DNA from: Fodinibius salsisoli
Lineage (GTDB): Bacteria > Bacteroidota > Rhodothermia > Balneolales > Balneolaceae
Assembly (NCBI RefSeq): GCF_026229185.1
Contig: NZ_JAGGJA010000007.1
Coordinates: 1 to 64,000 of the forward strand
DNA: 64,000 bases
Direction of reading: 5' to 3'
The position numbers were made by a program, and so were the translations under genes. Numbering within the stretch: position 1 is the first letter of the stretch; every line of letters starts with the position of its first letter. Below the pieces are notes generated by a model. It made no database searches. It was given only the letters and a program-made list of their open reading frames with translations, and was not told the origin of the DNA. Of the stretch, positions 16,204 to 25,789 are shown one piece after another.

Positions 16204-17373
16204 TCAACGACTAAACCGCAACGAATATCGTGTTCCGTTTTCTGTACTCACGTTGATGGAGCCCTCAAGCCGATCGGCTAACGCTTTTATAACCCAGCAC
16301 CCTATAGAATCCTCCTTACCTATAGCAAAGTTATTTCCGATTCCTTTCCCATTATCTGAGACAACAATTTCAATATTTTCTTCCTGGTCTTCAGAAATAA
16401 GAATTTTTATCTCTCCCTGCTGCATAGAACTAAAGGCGTGCTTGTAAGCATTTAAAATAAGCTCATTCATGATGAGACCACAGGTCATAGCCTTATCTGC
16501 CTCTATCTCCTGGATGTCATCGGCTTCGATGGAGATACATATCGTTTCTTCATTATTCGAAAATGTATCTATAATCTTGTGAGTCAGATTGCGAAAATAA
16601 TTGGCTAAATCCACACTTTTCTTAGTGCCAAGCTGATAAAGCAAGCTATGTACCTGGGTAATGGATTGTATACGTGAACTTGTCCGCTGTAATGTATCAA
16701 TAGCATTCTGGTCGCTAATTTCTGAAAGGTCTACTTCTATAAGTGAAGTAATAGTGGAAAGGTTATTTTTTAACCGATGATGAATTTCTGTCATCAATAA
16801 CTCATCTTCCCGGAGCCTGGATTCTAATTCATTAGCTTGTTCAATACTTTCGATAACACAGGCAACATGTTGGGCAAGCAGTTTTACAAGTCTAATAGAT
16901 TCTTCATTTAATGCATTGCTCTCGCGAAGACTTACTACCTGCAATATCCCGACGATATTACCCTTGCCACTTTTTAATGGCAAACATATTGCTTGCTGGA
17001 TTTTCTCGTCTATCTCTTTTACCAGAAAAGAGGCTTGAACATCCTTATCGAACGTGAATGGTTTTCCCGTAGCCAATACTTTTTCTGCAAGAGCCTTCTG
17101 TTTTGACCATGATAGACCAATCTCACCATCTTTTTTTATCTTCGACAAAGGTGGTGACCTAAACACTCCTTTATTGCGATCGATTAATATCAGATTCGCA
17201 AATTCAGCAGTTACAATTGACTTTACTGTTTTAATACTTTCATCAACAACAGAAGCAATGGTTTCGCAGCGACTGATTTTATTCATCCTTTTGACAAGGA
17301 TTTCCATCCGTTCGCTTTCACTCGCCTCCGTAGATATACCTTGTGTATCTTCTTTTTGCTCTAACTCAAACAT
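16204..17373 (-). CDS. GAF-domain sensor histidine kinase, HisKA_2 type
   Basis: The 389-residue protein has no membrane segment. A GAF-like domain occupies about residues 30-190, then a HisKA_2 dimerisation part with the acceptor His in MTEIHHRLKNNLSTITSL near residue 197, and an ATPase part with NELILNAYKHAF and VVSDNGKGIGNNFA. This MTEIHHRLKNNL form belongs to the HisKA_2 group. It is a cytoplasmic sensor with no partner regulator next to it; the nearest lone receiver is at 46.1 kb. Its end almost touches the polyketide cassette, but the genes converge. Confidence 0.9.
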   Translation of the reverse strand: MFELEQKEDTQGISTEASESERMEILVKRMNKISRCETIASVVDESIKTVKSIVTAEFANLILIDRNKGVFRSPPLSKIKKDGEIGLSWSKQKALAEKVLATGKPFTFDKDVQASFLVKEIDEKIQQAICLPLKSGKGNIVGILQVVSLRESNALNEESIRLVKLLAQHVACVIESIEQANELESRLREDELLMTEIHHRLKNNLSTITSLIEVDLSEISDQNAIDTLQRTSSRIQSITQVHSLLYQLGTKKSVDLANYFRNLTHKIIDTFSNNEETICISIEADDIQEIEADKAMTCGLIMNELILNAYKHAFSSMQQGEIKILISEDQEENIEIVVSDNGKGIGNNFAIGKEDSIGCWVIKALADRLEGSINVSTENGTRYSLRFSR

Positions 17374-17500
17374 AACTGATTCCCCTCTCAGTTATTATTA
17401 CTTTATTTTTTTATCTCTTGACCTCAACACAAATAACTACTTTTTTGAGGTATTTTTAAAGCCCCGAAAAGATTATTAGCAATTTATAATATTCTGTGCA

Positions 17501-17536
17501 AAAATAAAAAAGGCCCGACCTCTCGGTCGAGCCTTT
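17501..17536 (-). terminator. Terminator of acnA
   Basis: On the minus strand a 12-bp stem with one mismatch (AGGCTCGACC with GGTCGGGCCT as core) and a 4-base loop is followed by a T-rich run. It lies 30 bases beyond the acnA stop. Confidence 0.8.
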
Positions 17537-17566
17537 CGAATAGTGTTATCTAATCTTCTGCTACGT

Positions 17567-20284
17567 TTATTTTTGGGCTTTATCAGCTTTGTGGTAATCA
17601 CGCAGCACATAATGCAAGATCCCGCCGTTGCGATAGTAATCAATTTCGACAGGAGTATCGATACGACATACTGCTTCAAAAGAAATGGTCTCGCCATTTT
17701 CTTTGGTTGCCGTAACGGGTACTAAATCTCGTGGCTGTAAATCATCTGATACCTCTATATCAAATGTTTCAGAGCCATCCAGACCTAATTCATCTGCGGA
17801 TTCGCCTTCCTTGAACTGGAGTGGAAGAACCCCCATTCCTACAAGGTTGGAGCGGTGGATACGCTCATATGACGTGGCAATAACGGCTTCGACACCAAGT
17901 AGTATCGTTCCTTTTGCTGCCCAGTCTCTGGAAGAACCTGTACCATATTGTGTGCCGGCCAGAGCAACCAATGGTGTACCATCTTCTTCGTATTTGGTAG
18001 CGGCATCAAAAATGGTTGTCACTTCATCATCCGGGAAATACTTGGTAAATCCACCTTCCGTGCCCGGTGCTAATTGGTTCTTAAACCGAACATTAGCGAA
18101 TGTTCCTCGTGTCATCACCCGGTCATTACCGCGACGTGAACCATAAGAGTTAAAATCTCTGGTCTCAACGCCATGCTCAATCAAGTACTTTCCAGCGGGG
18201 GTATCTACGCCAATATTACCTGCTGGAGAAATATGGTCGGTTGTGATAGAGTCACCAACCTTCACGAGTGCCCGCGCCCCATTAATTGATGTAATTGGAT
18301 CCGGTTCTTCTCCCATATCCATAAAGAAGGGAGGCTCCTGAATGTAGGTCGATTCATCTTTCCATTCATAGAGCTCGCCTCCGCCGACGGGAATAGCATC
18401 CCACTCTTCGGATTTGAAAATATCTCCATACTGCTTATCAAACAGCTCTGGACGAATAGCGCTGTCCAGATGCTCAGTGATTTCTTCGGATGTAGGCCAG
18501 ATGTCTTTCAGATACACCTCATTGCCGTCTTCATCCTTGCCAAGAGGCTCATGTTCCAGATCAATATCAACGGTACCAGCCAAGGCATAAGCTACAACCA
18601 GTGGGGGCGATGCCAGGTAGTTGGCTTTTACCCAAGGGTGAATTCGTCCCTCAAAGTTACGATTCCCTGAGAGCACGCCAGCTACAATCAGGTCGCCTTC
18701 TTTAACGGCGGTCTCTACAGCTTCCGGCAGAGGTCCTGAATTTCCAATACAAGTTGTACATCCATAGCCGACCAGGTTAAAGCCCAGCTGATCCATGTAT
18801 TCGGTCAGCCCTGCTTCTTCTAGGTAATCGGTAACTACACGCGAGCCCGGTGCCAGAGATGTCTTGACATAAGCAGGCACTTTCAATCCTTTTTCGAGTG
18901 CCTTCTTTGCAACAATTCCCGCCCCCAGCATAACGCTTGGGTTCGAGGTGTTGGTACAAGAAGTGATGGCAGCAATGACTACATCGCCATGCTTCATCTC
19001 AATTTCCTGGCCGTTCTTATAAATTCCTTTGTTTGCCAGCTTTTCTTGCTCCAGATTGAAGCCCATAGTGGGATCATTACTGGTAAGGCTGCTCTCGAAA
19101 GTCTTCTTCATATTCGGCAGCGTAATACGATCGTGCGGCAGCTTTGGACCGGCCAAAGAAGTTTCAACGTCTCCCAAGTCGAGCTCCAAGGTATCCGTAT
19201 ATTCCGGATCGGGAGTATCTTGCTTATGGAAGAGTCCCTGGGCACGCATATAATTCTCAATGAGCTGTACTTGCTCTTCATCACGCCCCGTACGGCGTAA
19301 GTAACGCATAGACTCGCTATCCATGGGGAAGAAGCCCATCGTAGCCCCATATTCCGGTGCCATATTAGCGATGGTTGCACGGTCTGGGAGACTCATATTC
19401 TGCAGGCCGTCTCCATAGAATTCTACAAACTTGCCCACTACTCCGTGGCGACGCAACATCTGTGTGACGGTCAGCGTAAGGTCGGTAGCTGTAATTCCTT
19501 CACGCAGCTTTCCGGTCAACTTCATTCCTACCACTTCCGGAACCAGCATGTGGATAGGTTGCCCCAACATTGCAGCTTCGGCTTCGATACCGCCAACGCC
19601 CCAGCCTAAAATACCGAGACCGTTAATCATCGTAGTGTGAGAGTCGGTACCAACGAGCGTATCAGGGAAAGCAACAGTAGACCCATCTTCTTCATCACGG
19701 GTAAAAACACCTTGTGCCAAATACTCAAGGTTTACCTGGTGTACAATACCCCGTCCTGGAGGTACCACGCGAAAGTTATCAAAGGCTTTCTGCCCCCATT
19801 TCAAGAATTCATAACGCTCGCGATTGCGTTCAAACTCGCGTTCAACGTTATGCATGAACGCGTATTCCTGGCCAAACTCATCAACCTGAACGGAGTGATC
19901 AATCACCAAATCGACCGGCACCTGCGGATTAATAGCTGTAGCATTTCCGCCCATCCGTTTCATCGCGGATCGCAGGGCTGCCAGGTCAACAACGGCGGGC
20001 ACACCTGTAAAGTCTTGCAAAACCACACGCGATGGTTTGTACGGTATTTCTCCCTCAGGATTTTTGGCATCATAATTGGCCAGCAGCTCAATATCTTTAT
20101 CAGTAATAATAAAACCGTCATGCTCACGGAGCACTGCCTCCAACAAAATACGAATGGTAAAAGGAAGCTTGTTAATATTGTCAAATCCGTGCTCTTCCAG
20201 CTTTTTTAAGCTGTATAGGTGAGCTTTTCCGGAACCGGTATCAAATTCGGTTTTTGTACTTTTAAATTTGCTCTGATTACTCAT
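17567..20284 (-). CDS. acnA: Aconitate hydratase A
   Basis: Aconitase interconverts citrate and isocitrate in the TCA cycle using a 4Fe-4S cluster. The 905-residue length fits the AcnA/IRP1 group. Cluster cysteines are visible in [15 protein letters not shown] and in [15 protein letters not shown]; the swivel domain carries [10 protein letters not shown] and later [10 protein letters not shown] with the substrate arginine. Early residues include [12 protein letters not shown] and [20 protein letters not shown], both family markers. It is a single-gene unit with its own promoter box and terminator. Confidence 0.98.
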   Translation of the reverse strand: MSNQSKFKSTKTEFDTGSGKAHLYSLKKLEEHGFDNINKLPFTIRILLEAVLREHDGFIITDKDIELLANYDAKNPEGEIPYKPSRVVLQDFTGVPAVVDLAALRSAMKRMGGNATAINPQVPVDLVIDHSVQVDEFGQEYAFMHNVEREFERNRERYEFLKWGQKAFDNFRVVPPGRGIVHQVNLEYLAQGVFTRDEEDGSTVAFPDTLVGTDSHTTMINGLGILGWGVGGIEAEAAMLGQPIHMLVPEVVGMKLTGKLREGITATDLTLTVTQMLRRHGVVGKFVEFYGDGLQNMSLPDRATIANMAPEYGATMGFFPMDSESMRYLRRTGRDEEQVQLIENYMRAQGLFHKQDTPDPEYTDTLELDLGDVETSLAGPKLPHDRITLPNMKKTFESSLTSNDPTMGFNLEQEKLANKGIYKNGQEIEMKHGDVVIAAITSCTNTSNPSVMLGAGIVAKKALEKGLKVPAYVKTSLAPGSRVVTDYLEEAGLTEYMDQLGFNLVGYGCTTCIGNSGPLPEAVETAVKEGDLIVAGVLSGNRNFEGRIHPWVKANYLASPPLVVAYALAGTVDIDLEHEPLGKDEDGNEVYLKDIWPTSEEITEHLDSAIRPELFDKQYGDIFKSEEWDAIPVGGGELYEWKDESTYIQEPPFFMDMGEEPDPITSINGARALVKVGDSITTDHISPAGNIGVDTPAGKYLIEHGVETRDFNSYGSRRGNDRVMTRGTFANVRFKNQLAPGTEGGFTKYFPDDEVTTIFDAATKYEEDGTPLVALAGTQYGTGSSRDWAAKGTILLGVEAVIATSYERIHRSNLVGMGVLPLQFKEGESADELGLDGSETFDIEVSDDLQPRDLVPVTATKENGETISFEAVCRIDTPVEIDYYRNGGILHYVLRDYHKADKAQK

Positions 20285-20346
20285 CGGTTCTGAAGTATTT
20301 AGGTTAATCCGTTATAAAATTCTTCGAATCCTTTATTTAGTTTGCG

Positions 20347-20354
20347 CAAAGTTA
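20347..20354 (-). promoter_or_regulatory. -7 promoter box of acnA
   Basis: The minus strand reads TAACTTTG, a perfect TAnnTTTG, about 62 bases before the acnA ATG. No good TTG is seen 19-20 bases upstream, so the box may need an activator or be fortuitous. Confidence 0.45.
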
Positions 20355-20404
20355 TCACTTATTTTACAGAATATCTTCTTTCTTGCCGATAAATTTGCCA
20401 ACCT

Positions 20405-21304
20405 TTATTCTTCCTTTCCCTTCGCTTCTTCGCAGGGCATCAAGTTATCCTGCGCATCATAACAATTTTTGATGGGCACTTCCCTTTTTGCTATTCCTGC
20501 TACAACCCCGGTTCCATTCTCTATGTTGGATACAACATCCGGCAACTGCATTTCTTGCTCACTTAGATCGGTAAGGTCCGGCCAATCGTTACTGCCTGCC
20601 GCTATATGCAGCTCTCTTTTGTTAATTATAAAAGCATCATAGCCTGTTTCACCTGCGATTGCGCTTCTTTCATTAAATATCAACCGAAAGTCTTCACTAT
20701 TGGGATCTTCATATAAAATATCCAGATATGAGATACTCACTTTTACTTCGGGCCCTAAATCACCGAGAAATTCACGAATTTCTTGCACATGAAAAACAAC
20801 ATCTGCCATCACCAGCGGTTCCGAGGTCGATCCGTTAACCTTTACCTCTCCGCCCTCCTCGGAATACGTAACTAAAGGTAAAGGTAACTTTGATGGGGTT
20901 GTTACCGTAACACTACTTTTTTGCCCCTCTGCTCCCACTGCTTCAACAATATACTCTTCCTTGGGATATATTTTTTCTGTCGTCCAATAATTCCAAACGT
21001 AAGCATCTCCGCCAAAGACAAAAAGAGAGTCGTTAAGCTGAAGGGTCTTCCCAGTGCTTTTGCGTGTTAACGTCACCTCTGTATTATTGGAATCAGGCTT
21101 TGATGGGATGAGCTTTCCATGAATGGGCATCACCCTAACCCACTGTGTGTCTGCATGGACATCCAGCGTGCCATATATTGAATAGGTATATTGATCATTT
21201 TCCTGCAAGGGGTCGAAATTGCTTTCACACCCTGCAATCTGTATCAGAAAGCCTATCATTAATATTGCCAACAGTCCATCTATTCTGCTCATACCATTCA
21301 TCAT
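20405..21304 (-). CDS. DUF4249-like lipoprotein, copy A of a tandem pair
   Basis: The 299-residue protein carries a lipoprotein signal with Cys in LIQIAGCESNF. Its first 130 mature residues closely match copy B just upstream in transcription order (for example YGTLDVHADTQWVRVMPIH against YGTLDVYADTQWVRVTPIH), while the second half has diverged. Such lipoproteins accompany TonB receptors in Bacteroidota and probably sit at the outer surface as substrate-binding partners. It is the third gene of a receptor-lipoprotein-lipoprotein operon. Substrate unknown. DUF4249 membership is inferred from layout and fold-like pattern, more firmly for the paralogue at 50.3 kb. Confidence 0.78.
   Translation of the reverse strand: MMNGMSRIDGLLAILMIGFLIQIAGCESNFDPLQENDQYTYSIYGTLDVHADTQWVRVMPIHGKLIPSKPDSNNTEVTLTRKSTGKTLQLNDSLFVFGGDAYVWNYWTTEKIYPKEEYIVEAVGAEGQKSSVTVTTPSKLPLPLVTYSEEGGEVKVNGSTSEPLVMADVVFHVQEIREFLGDLGPEVKVSISYLDILYEDPNSEDFRLIFNERSAIAGETGYDAFIINKRELHIAAGSNDWPDLTDLSEQEMQLPDVVSNIENGTGVVAGIAKREVPIKNCYDAQDNLMPCEEAKGKEE
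20975..21025. repeat. 51-base direct repeat, copy 1 (inside lipoprotein A)
   Basis: This stretch is identical, base for base over 51 positions, to 21908-21958 in lipoprotein B. It encodes the shared FVFGGDAYVWNYWTTE segment and reflects a recent tandem duplication or gene conversion. Confidence 0.9.
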
Positions 21305-21346
21305 AATATTTGATTCTACTTAAGAAACGTTACGACCACTATTAGC

Positions 21347-22225
21347 TTACTCTTTGGTCAGCACTTCACAAAAAATCAGATCCCCCCTATCATCATAACA
21401 ACTTCTCAAAAACCCTTTCCGCTGAGCCATCCCAGCCACATGCCCTACTCCCATTTCGATATTTGAACCAACACCAGGAGACATAATTTCTTCTTCGCTT
21501 AAATCAGTAAGGGAGAGCCAGCTTTCGCTGCCCGTGGCTACATACAGTTCTCTTTTATTTATTTGATACCTTTTATTGTGGCCTATTTCGTCTAAAATCA
21601 ATTCTTCTCCATCAAACTCAGCAAGATAAACTCCATCCGAAGTTCTGTTTATTTCTTCGAGAAGAGAAGAAACGACTTCAAGCTCCTCGGTAAGGGTTCC
21701 GACCTCTGTAATTATCTGTATAGAATATTTGATATCCATCCTTACCAAGGGACTACCACTTGATCCCTTGATCTCCCCTCTATTCTCCTCAACAGAATAC
21801 TTTACCAAAGGCAACGACAACGAATCCGGAACGGTAAGCTGAGCGCTACTATAAAGACCGTTAGCGCCCTCTGCCTCTATCACATATTCTTCCTTGGGAT
21901 GGATCTCTTCTGTCGTCCAATAATTCCAAACGTAAGCATCTCCGCCAAAGACAAAAAGGGAATCGTTTAGCTGAACGGTCTTACCGGTACTTGTCTGGGT
22001 TAAAGTGACTTTAGTATTGTTAGAATCGACTTTAGATGAAATGAATGTATCATGGATGGGGGTCACCCGCACCCATTGGGTATCTGCATATACATCCAGC
22101 GTACCATAAACCGAATAGGCATACTGGTCATTTTCCTGCAAGGGTTCAAAGTTACTTTCACACCCTGCAATTGGGATCAGAAAGCCTATCATTAATATTG
22201 CCAAAAATCCCTCCTTGCTATTCAT
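21347..22225 (-). CDS. DUF4249-like lipoprotein, copy B of a tandem pair
   Basis: The 292-residue lipoprotein (signal MNSKEGFLAILMIGFLIPIA, lipid Cys in AGCESNF) is the near twin of copy A through its N-terminal half; the C-terminal halves differ strongly apart from matching blocks near the end (INKRELYVATGSESWLSLTD and GVGHVAGMAQRK). The gene is 12 bases after the TonB receptor and 42 bases before copy A, so it is probably cotranscribed. The pattern suggests duplication followed by divergence of a ligand-contacting C-terminal part; the ligand is unknown. Confidence 0.78.
   Translation of the reverse strand: MNSKEGFLAILMIGFLIPIAGCESNFEPLQENDQYAYSVYGTLDVYADTQWVRVTPIHDTFISSKVDSNNTKVTLTQTSTGKTVQLNDSLFVFGGDAYVWNYWTTEEIHPKEEYVIEAEGANGLYSSAQLTVPDSLSLPLVKYSVEENRGEIKGSSGSPLVRMDIKYSIQIITEVGTLTEELEVVSSLLEEINRTSDGVYLAEFDGEELILDEIGHNKRYQINKRELYVATGSESWLSLTDLSEEEIMSPGVGSNIEMGVGHVAGMAQRKGFLRSCYDDRGDLIFCEVLTKE
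21908..21958. repeat. 51-base direct repeat, copy 2 (inside lipoprotein B)
   Basis: Identical to 20975-21025 in the same orientation, 933 bases apart. Recombination between the two would fuse lipoproteins A and B into one gene. Confidence 0.9.
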
Positions 22226-22237
22226 ACCCTTCCTCCA

Positions 22238-24493
22238 TCACATTGATTCTATTTTTAAAGAGACATAAGGCATAAACGAAAGCTGATTAATACCCTGCTG
22301 TTTGTAGACATCGTAGAAAAACAAGTTGCGCTTGTCATACGCATTGACCGCGCCAATCTGCAATCGCGTTATAAAATCATCGGATACTTTAATGGCCTGT
22401 TCCAGCGAAACATCAAGTCGATGAAACTCTGGCAACCGACCCTGAAAAGGTTTTTCCATGAGTATTCTTGGATCTCCGTAATCATCTCTAATTTCTGGTG
22501 GACGTTCCTCGAAACTAAAATAACTGTCAAATCCCAGAGGACGAGTGAAGGGTAAACCGGAACCATAGATCCAACTTACATTGGCCGTAAACCCTTTATA
22601 GTCAAAGCCGCCCTTTACATTAAGCTTGTGTCGCCGATCATGGGGAGGGTTATAACTTTGGACCGGGGTCCCAAACCATGTACTAAAATGGTCCTGTGCA
22701 GTTTCATATTCTGTCAGTGCATACCCATAGCCTACGCCGAAATAAACGTTTTGGCTGTCAAAGTCCAACCGTATATCCGTGCCCATGGACGAACCTTTGG
22801 CATACGCAAGCTCCGTTTGGGATTGAGCAACCGTACTCCAGGCTGCCACCGGAATATTATCCATCTGCTTATAGTATCCTTCAACAGAAAAATCAAAATA
22901 GCGCCCTATTGGTTGATGCCAACCTAAAATAGCATGTTTAGCTCCCATCCTTCGTTCTTGATCGGGCATAATCCTCCATGCTGTAAAAGCCGTTCCAGCA
23001 TCGCGGAAATCGGAAATACCAACCAATGGCTGATGATAAATTCCAAGAGCAACGTTAACCTCTTCGTTAACTTTACCCCTTGGGCGCCATGACATTTGGA
23101 ACCTGGGTTCTATACCAGCTTTTACCTTACCAAGGTAGGAGCTTGCAGAAACACCCGGCACAATAGATACCTTATTTCCAAAGGGGATAGTCGCTTTGAC
23201 ATACAAACCTGTACTTAAAAATGTTCTCTTTTTTTCTTCCGTGGCTCTAAATCGACTGGACATATCATGATGGAGGTTTCTAAAATCAGTATAGAACCCA
23301 TAGTCCAACCTGACCTCCCCAAGGTTCTGCACTAGGCTGATATCAACATCAGACTTGAAAATATTGGAAAAACGCCCACGTGTATCCGCACTCCCAGCCT
23401 CATTTGAAAAATATGAAAATCCCACATTCAAATCGAAAAAAGATACAGACGACTCTTCGGAGACCCCGGCACAGCGCCCGCCGGCTACTACATTATTCCA
23501 CTTAAAAAACTCATCCCCTTCAAAGTCAAGCCTGCCCCTGTCATAAGTCCGCATTAAAAGCGCTGAACAATTTACATTTTCCCCTACACTACTGTATTTC
23601 GCAAGTTGACTATTAAAGCGAAGAGGCTGCTTCTCATCCAAATACAGCTGACTGGACTCCTCAATTAATGATCCTTTCATGGAGATCATCAGCGAGCTTT
23701 TCCCCTCTTTAACGGGAGTTTCAAAAAAGACATCTGATACAAACGGGCTTATGGAGGCCGACCATTTATAGTCATATAGGTTGCCATTTTTGAGCTGTAT
23801 ATCCATTACTGAAGACGTGCGGCCATGATACTCAGCGCCAAACCCTCCCGCATATAAATCAACTTTTGAGACCACCTCTTCCGGAAAGATCGAAAAGAAG
23901 CCTAAGATGTGGAAAGGTTGATAAATCTGGACCCCATCCACCAGAACCAAATTTTCGGTGGGTGTCCCTCCTCTTATAAATAGCTGTCCCCCCCGATCTC
24001 CGGTAGCAACTACTCCCGGCTGTGTTTGTAAATAGCTGGCCAAGTCTCCACTGGCGGCAGGGCTTGGGATACGTCCCAAATCTTCTGGCCGAATGCTTAC
24101 TTTGCCGACTTCTACATTTTCCTGAACACCCGAAACTGTTACTTCATCTAAACTTTCATTCCAACGGTTCAGACGTATGTTTTTTAAGTAGCTACGATTA
24201 CTTGCAAGCCGAAGGGTATCCGTATAGGTTTCATAACCGACATATCGAACGGTAAAAAGGTATGTTCCAGGTGTTAACCCACCCATTTCGTACAAACCAT
24301 TGGTATCCGTTGTGGTACCCGTTGTCAGCGTTTTGCCTTCCAACTGTTTCAAAATAATATTTGCCATCTCAAGGCTATTTCCTGTTTGGCGATCACTAAT
24401 GATGCCATGTACCTGAACCTCTTGTGCCCTGAGAATGGGTATAAACACGCAACATAAAAACACCCCACACAAAACTTTTTTATAATCCATCAC
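22238..24493 (-). CDS. TonB-dependent outer-membrane receptor with carboxypeptidase-like N-terminal domain
   Basis: The 751-residue protein has a signal peptide (ending near LRAQ, residue 23), a CarboxypepD_reg-like domain at about 25-110 (VHGIISDRQTGNSLEMANI), a TonB plug at about 125-235 with GGQLFIRGGTPTENLVLVDG, and a C-terminal beta barrel. These receptors import large or scarce nutrients across the outer membrane using TonB energy. Two lipoproteins follow in the same operon. It is somewhat shorter than SusC proteins and lacks SusD, so it is not a classical Sus system. The substrate cannot be told from sequence. Confidence 0.92.
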   Translation of the reverse strand: MMDYKKVLCGVFLCCVFIPILRAQEVQVHGIISDRQTGNSLEMANIILKQLEGKTLTTGTTTDTNGLYEMGGLTPGTYLFTVRYVGYETYTDTLRLASNRSYLKNIRLNRWNESLDEVTVSGVQENVEVGKVSIRPEDLGRIPSPAASGDLASYLQTQPGVVATGDRGGQLFIRGGTPTENLVLVDGVQIYQPFHILGFFSIFPEEVVSKVDLYAGGFGAEYHGRTSSVMDIQLKNGNLYDYKWSASISPFVSDVFFETPVKEGKSSLMISMKGSLIEESSQLYLDEKQPLRFNSQLAKYSSVGENVNCSALLMRTYDRGRLDFEGDEFFKWNNVVAGGRCAGVSEESSVSFFDLNVGFSYFSNEAGSADTRGRFSNIFKSDVDISLVQNLGEVRLDYGFYTDFRNLHHDMSSRFRATEEKKRTFLSTGLYVKATIPFGNKVSIVPGVSASSYLGKVKAGIEPRFQMSWRPRGKVNEEVNVALGIYHQPLVGISDFRDAGTAFTAWRIMPDQERRMGAKHAILGWHQPIGRYFDFSVEGYYKQMDNIPVAAWSTVAQSQTELAYAKGSSMGTDIRLDFDSQNVYFGVGYGYALTEYETAQDHFSTWFGTPVQSYNPPHDRRHKLNVKGGFDYKGFTANVSWIYGSGLPFTRPLGFDSYFSFEERPPEIRDDYGDPRILMEKPFQGRLPEFHRLDVSLEQAIKVSDDFITRLQIGAVNAYDKRNLFFYDVYKQQGINQLSFMPYVSLKIESM

Positions 24494-24793
24494 AACTCTT
24501 TTATTCTTTAATAGTTTAAATCTTGTGATTTTCTACCCTTACTTACAACTAAGAATGTATAAAATGTTCATTACAGCTGCAGACTTAGAAATCGCATGAT
24601 AATGTTAGACTTACACAGATCCTAACACCTCGGGATGTGCTTTTACCTCTTTGTAAAAGCATACTTTTTATAAGCTTGTATGTAATTGTCTTCTAGAAGC
24701 GTGTTTCTATAAAAATTTATCATTGCAAATGGATTTAAATAAGCCTATTTTGCGGGACTTCATACAAAAGCAATTTTTAAACAACTTTTAACC
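24494..24793. other. Divergent intergenic region between TonB receptor and rplM, with hairpin
   Basis: No gene is seen in these 300 bases. A perfect 9-bp hairpin TGCTTTTAC/GTAAAAGCA lies at 24638-24661 with a 6-base loop; read on the plus strand it is followed by a T-rich stretch. A shorter GTTAG/CTAAC pair lies just before it. The rplM promoter follows at 24723-24753. Confidence 0.5.
24723..24753 (+). promoter_or_regulatory. Promoter of rplM-rpsI
   Basis: TTG at 24723-24725, a 20-base spacer, and TATTTTGC at 24746-24753, a near match to TAnnTTTG. It would start transcription about 35 bases before the GTG start of rplM. Confidence 0.45.
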
Positions 24794-25237
24794 GTGGATA
24801 CTAATAGTTACAAGACCTACTCTGCTAAAGCGAGTGATATCGATAAGAAATGGGTTCTTGTTGATGCCGAAGGACACGCTCTTGGACGTGTTGCTACTAA
24901 AGTTGCAACTTACCTGAGAGGGAAACATAAGCCTGAATTTACTCCCCATATGGATACCGGTGACAATGTTGTTGTCATTAATGCCAGCAAAATTTCACTC
25001 TCTGGCAAAAAGTGGCAACAGAAGGAATATTTCCGATATACCGGATATCCTGGTGGTGAACGGTTTACTTCGGCTGAAGATATGCTGGACAAAGACCCGA
25101 CATTCCTTGTTACCAATGCAGTAAAAGGAATGCTACCCAAGAATAAGCTTTCTAATAAGCTGATGACAAATCTTCGGGTGTATGCTGGTCCGGTTCATGA
25201 ACAAGAAGCACAACAACCAGAAAAAATTGAGCTTTAA
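24794..25237 (+). CDS. rplM: 50S ribosomal protein L13
   Basis: L13 is an early assembly protein of the large subunit. The 147-residue protein matches the family throughout: DKKWVLVDAEGHALGRVAT, YLRGKHKPEFTPHMDTGD, and AVKGMLPKNKLSNKLM followed by LRVYAGPVHEQEAQQP. The start is a GTG at 24794. It precedes rpsI by 6 bases in the conserved L13-S9 operon. Confidence 0.98.
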   Translation: MDTNSYKTYSAKASDIDKKWVLVDAEGHALGRVATKVATYLRGKHKPEFTPHMDTGDNVVVINASKISLSGKKWQQKEYFRYTGYPGGERFTSAEDMLDKDPTFLVTNAVKGMLPKNKLSNKLMTNLRVYAGPVHEQEAQQPEKIEL

Positions 25238-25243
25238 TTAAGC

Positions 25244-25630
25244 ATGGCACAGAAAAATTTCATCGGAAGAAGAAAGACTTCTACAGCGCGTCTGTATATT
25301 CAACCGGGCTCTGGAAACTTTATCGTCAACAAAAAATCATTGGAAGACTACTTCTGCACGAAAGCACATCAGAATGTAGCTTCCCTGCCTCTTGAAGTCA
25401 CAGAATCTGAAGAGCAGTTTGACATTAAAGTAACCGTTCGCGGCGGTGGCATTACCGGCCAATCCGGTGCCATCCAACACGCACTGGCCCGTGCCCTCGA
25501 CGATCACAACGAAGAGTGGCATGATGTCTTAAAATCAAACGACCTTCTTACTCGTGATGACCGTATGGTTGAGCGTAAGAAGTACGGACAACCTGGTGCT
25601 CGTAAGAAATTCCAGTTCTCCAAGCGTTAA
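25244..25630 (+). CDS. rpsI: 30S ribosomal protein S9
   Basis: S9 reaches the ribosomal P site with its C-terminal tail. The 128-residue protein has the family start (FIGRRKTSTARLYIQPGSG), the GGGITGQSGAIQHALARAL block and the basic C-terminal GQPGARKKFQFSKR, which ends in the usual FSKR. It is the second gene of the L13-S9 operon and is followed by a 159-base leader before rpsB. Confidence 0.98.
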   Translation: MAQKNFIGRRKTSTARLYIQPGSGNFIVNKKSLEDYFCTKAHQNVASLPLEVTESEEQFDIKVTVRGGGITGQSGAIQHALARALDDHNEEWHDVLKSNDLLTRDDRMVERKKYGQPGARKKFQFSKR

Positions 25631-25674
25631 TATACCGCGCCACTTACTTTCTTTTCCAACACACGAATTCAATC

Positions 25675-25760
25675 ACACATACGCAGCGACTCAGAGCGCC
25701 GAGTGTTCTATCCCGATAATATTCGGGATGGGATTAGCGCCGGGGGCGACCTGTGTAGAG
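25675..25760 (+). promoter_or_regulatory. Structured leader of rpsB (candidate S2 autoregulatory element)
   Basis: The gap between rpsI and rpsB holds nested pairing: an outer ACACA/TGTGT stem (25675-25679 with 25752-25756), a possible CGCC/GGCG inner stem, and a strong hairpin ATCCCGA/TCGGGAT (25710-25729). The GC-rich part is unlike other gaps in the window. S2 and other ribosomal proteins often repress their own message by binding such leaders; that role is inferred here. Confidence 0.45.
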
Positions 25761-25789
25761 GATTAACTCAAACATAAATTACTTAACCT

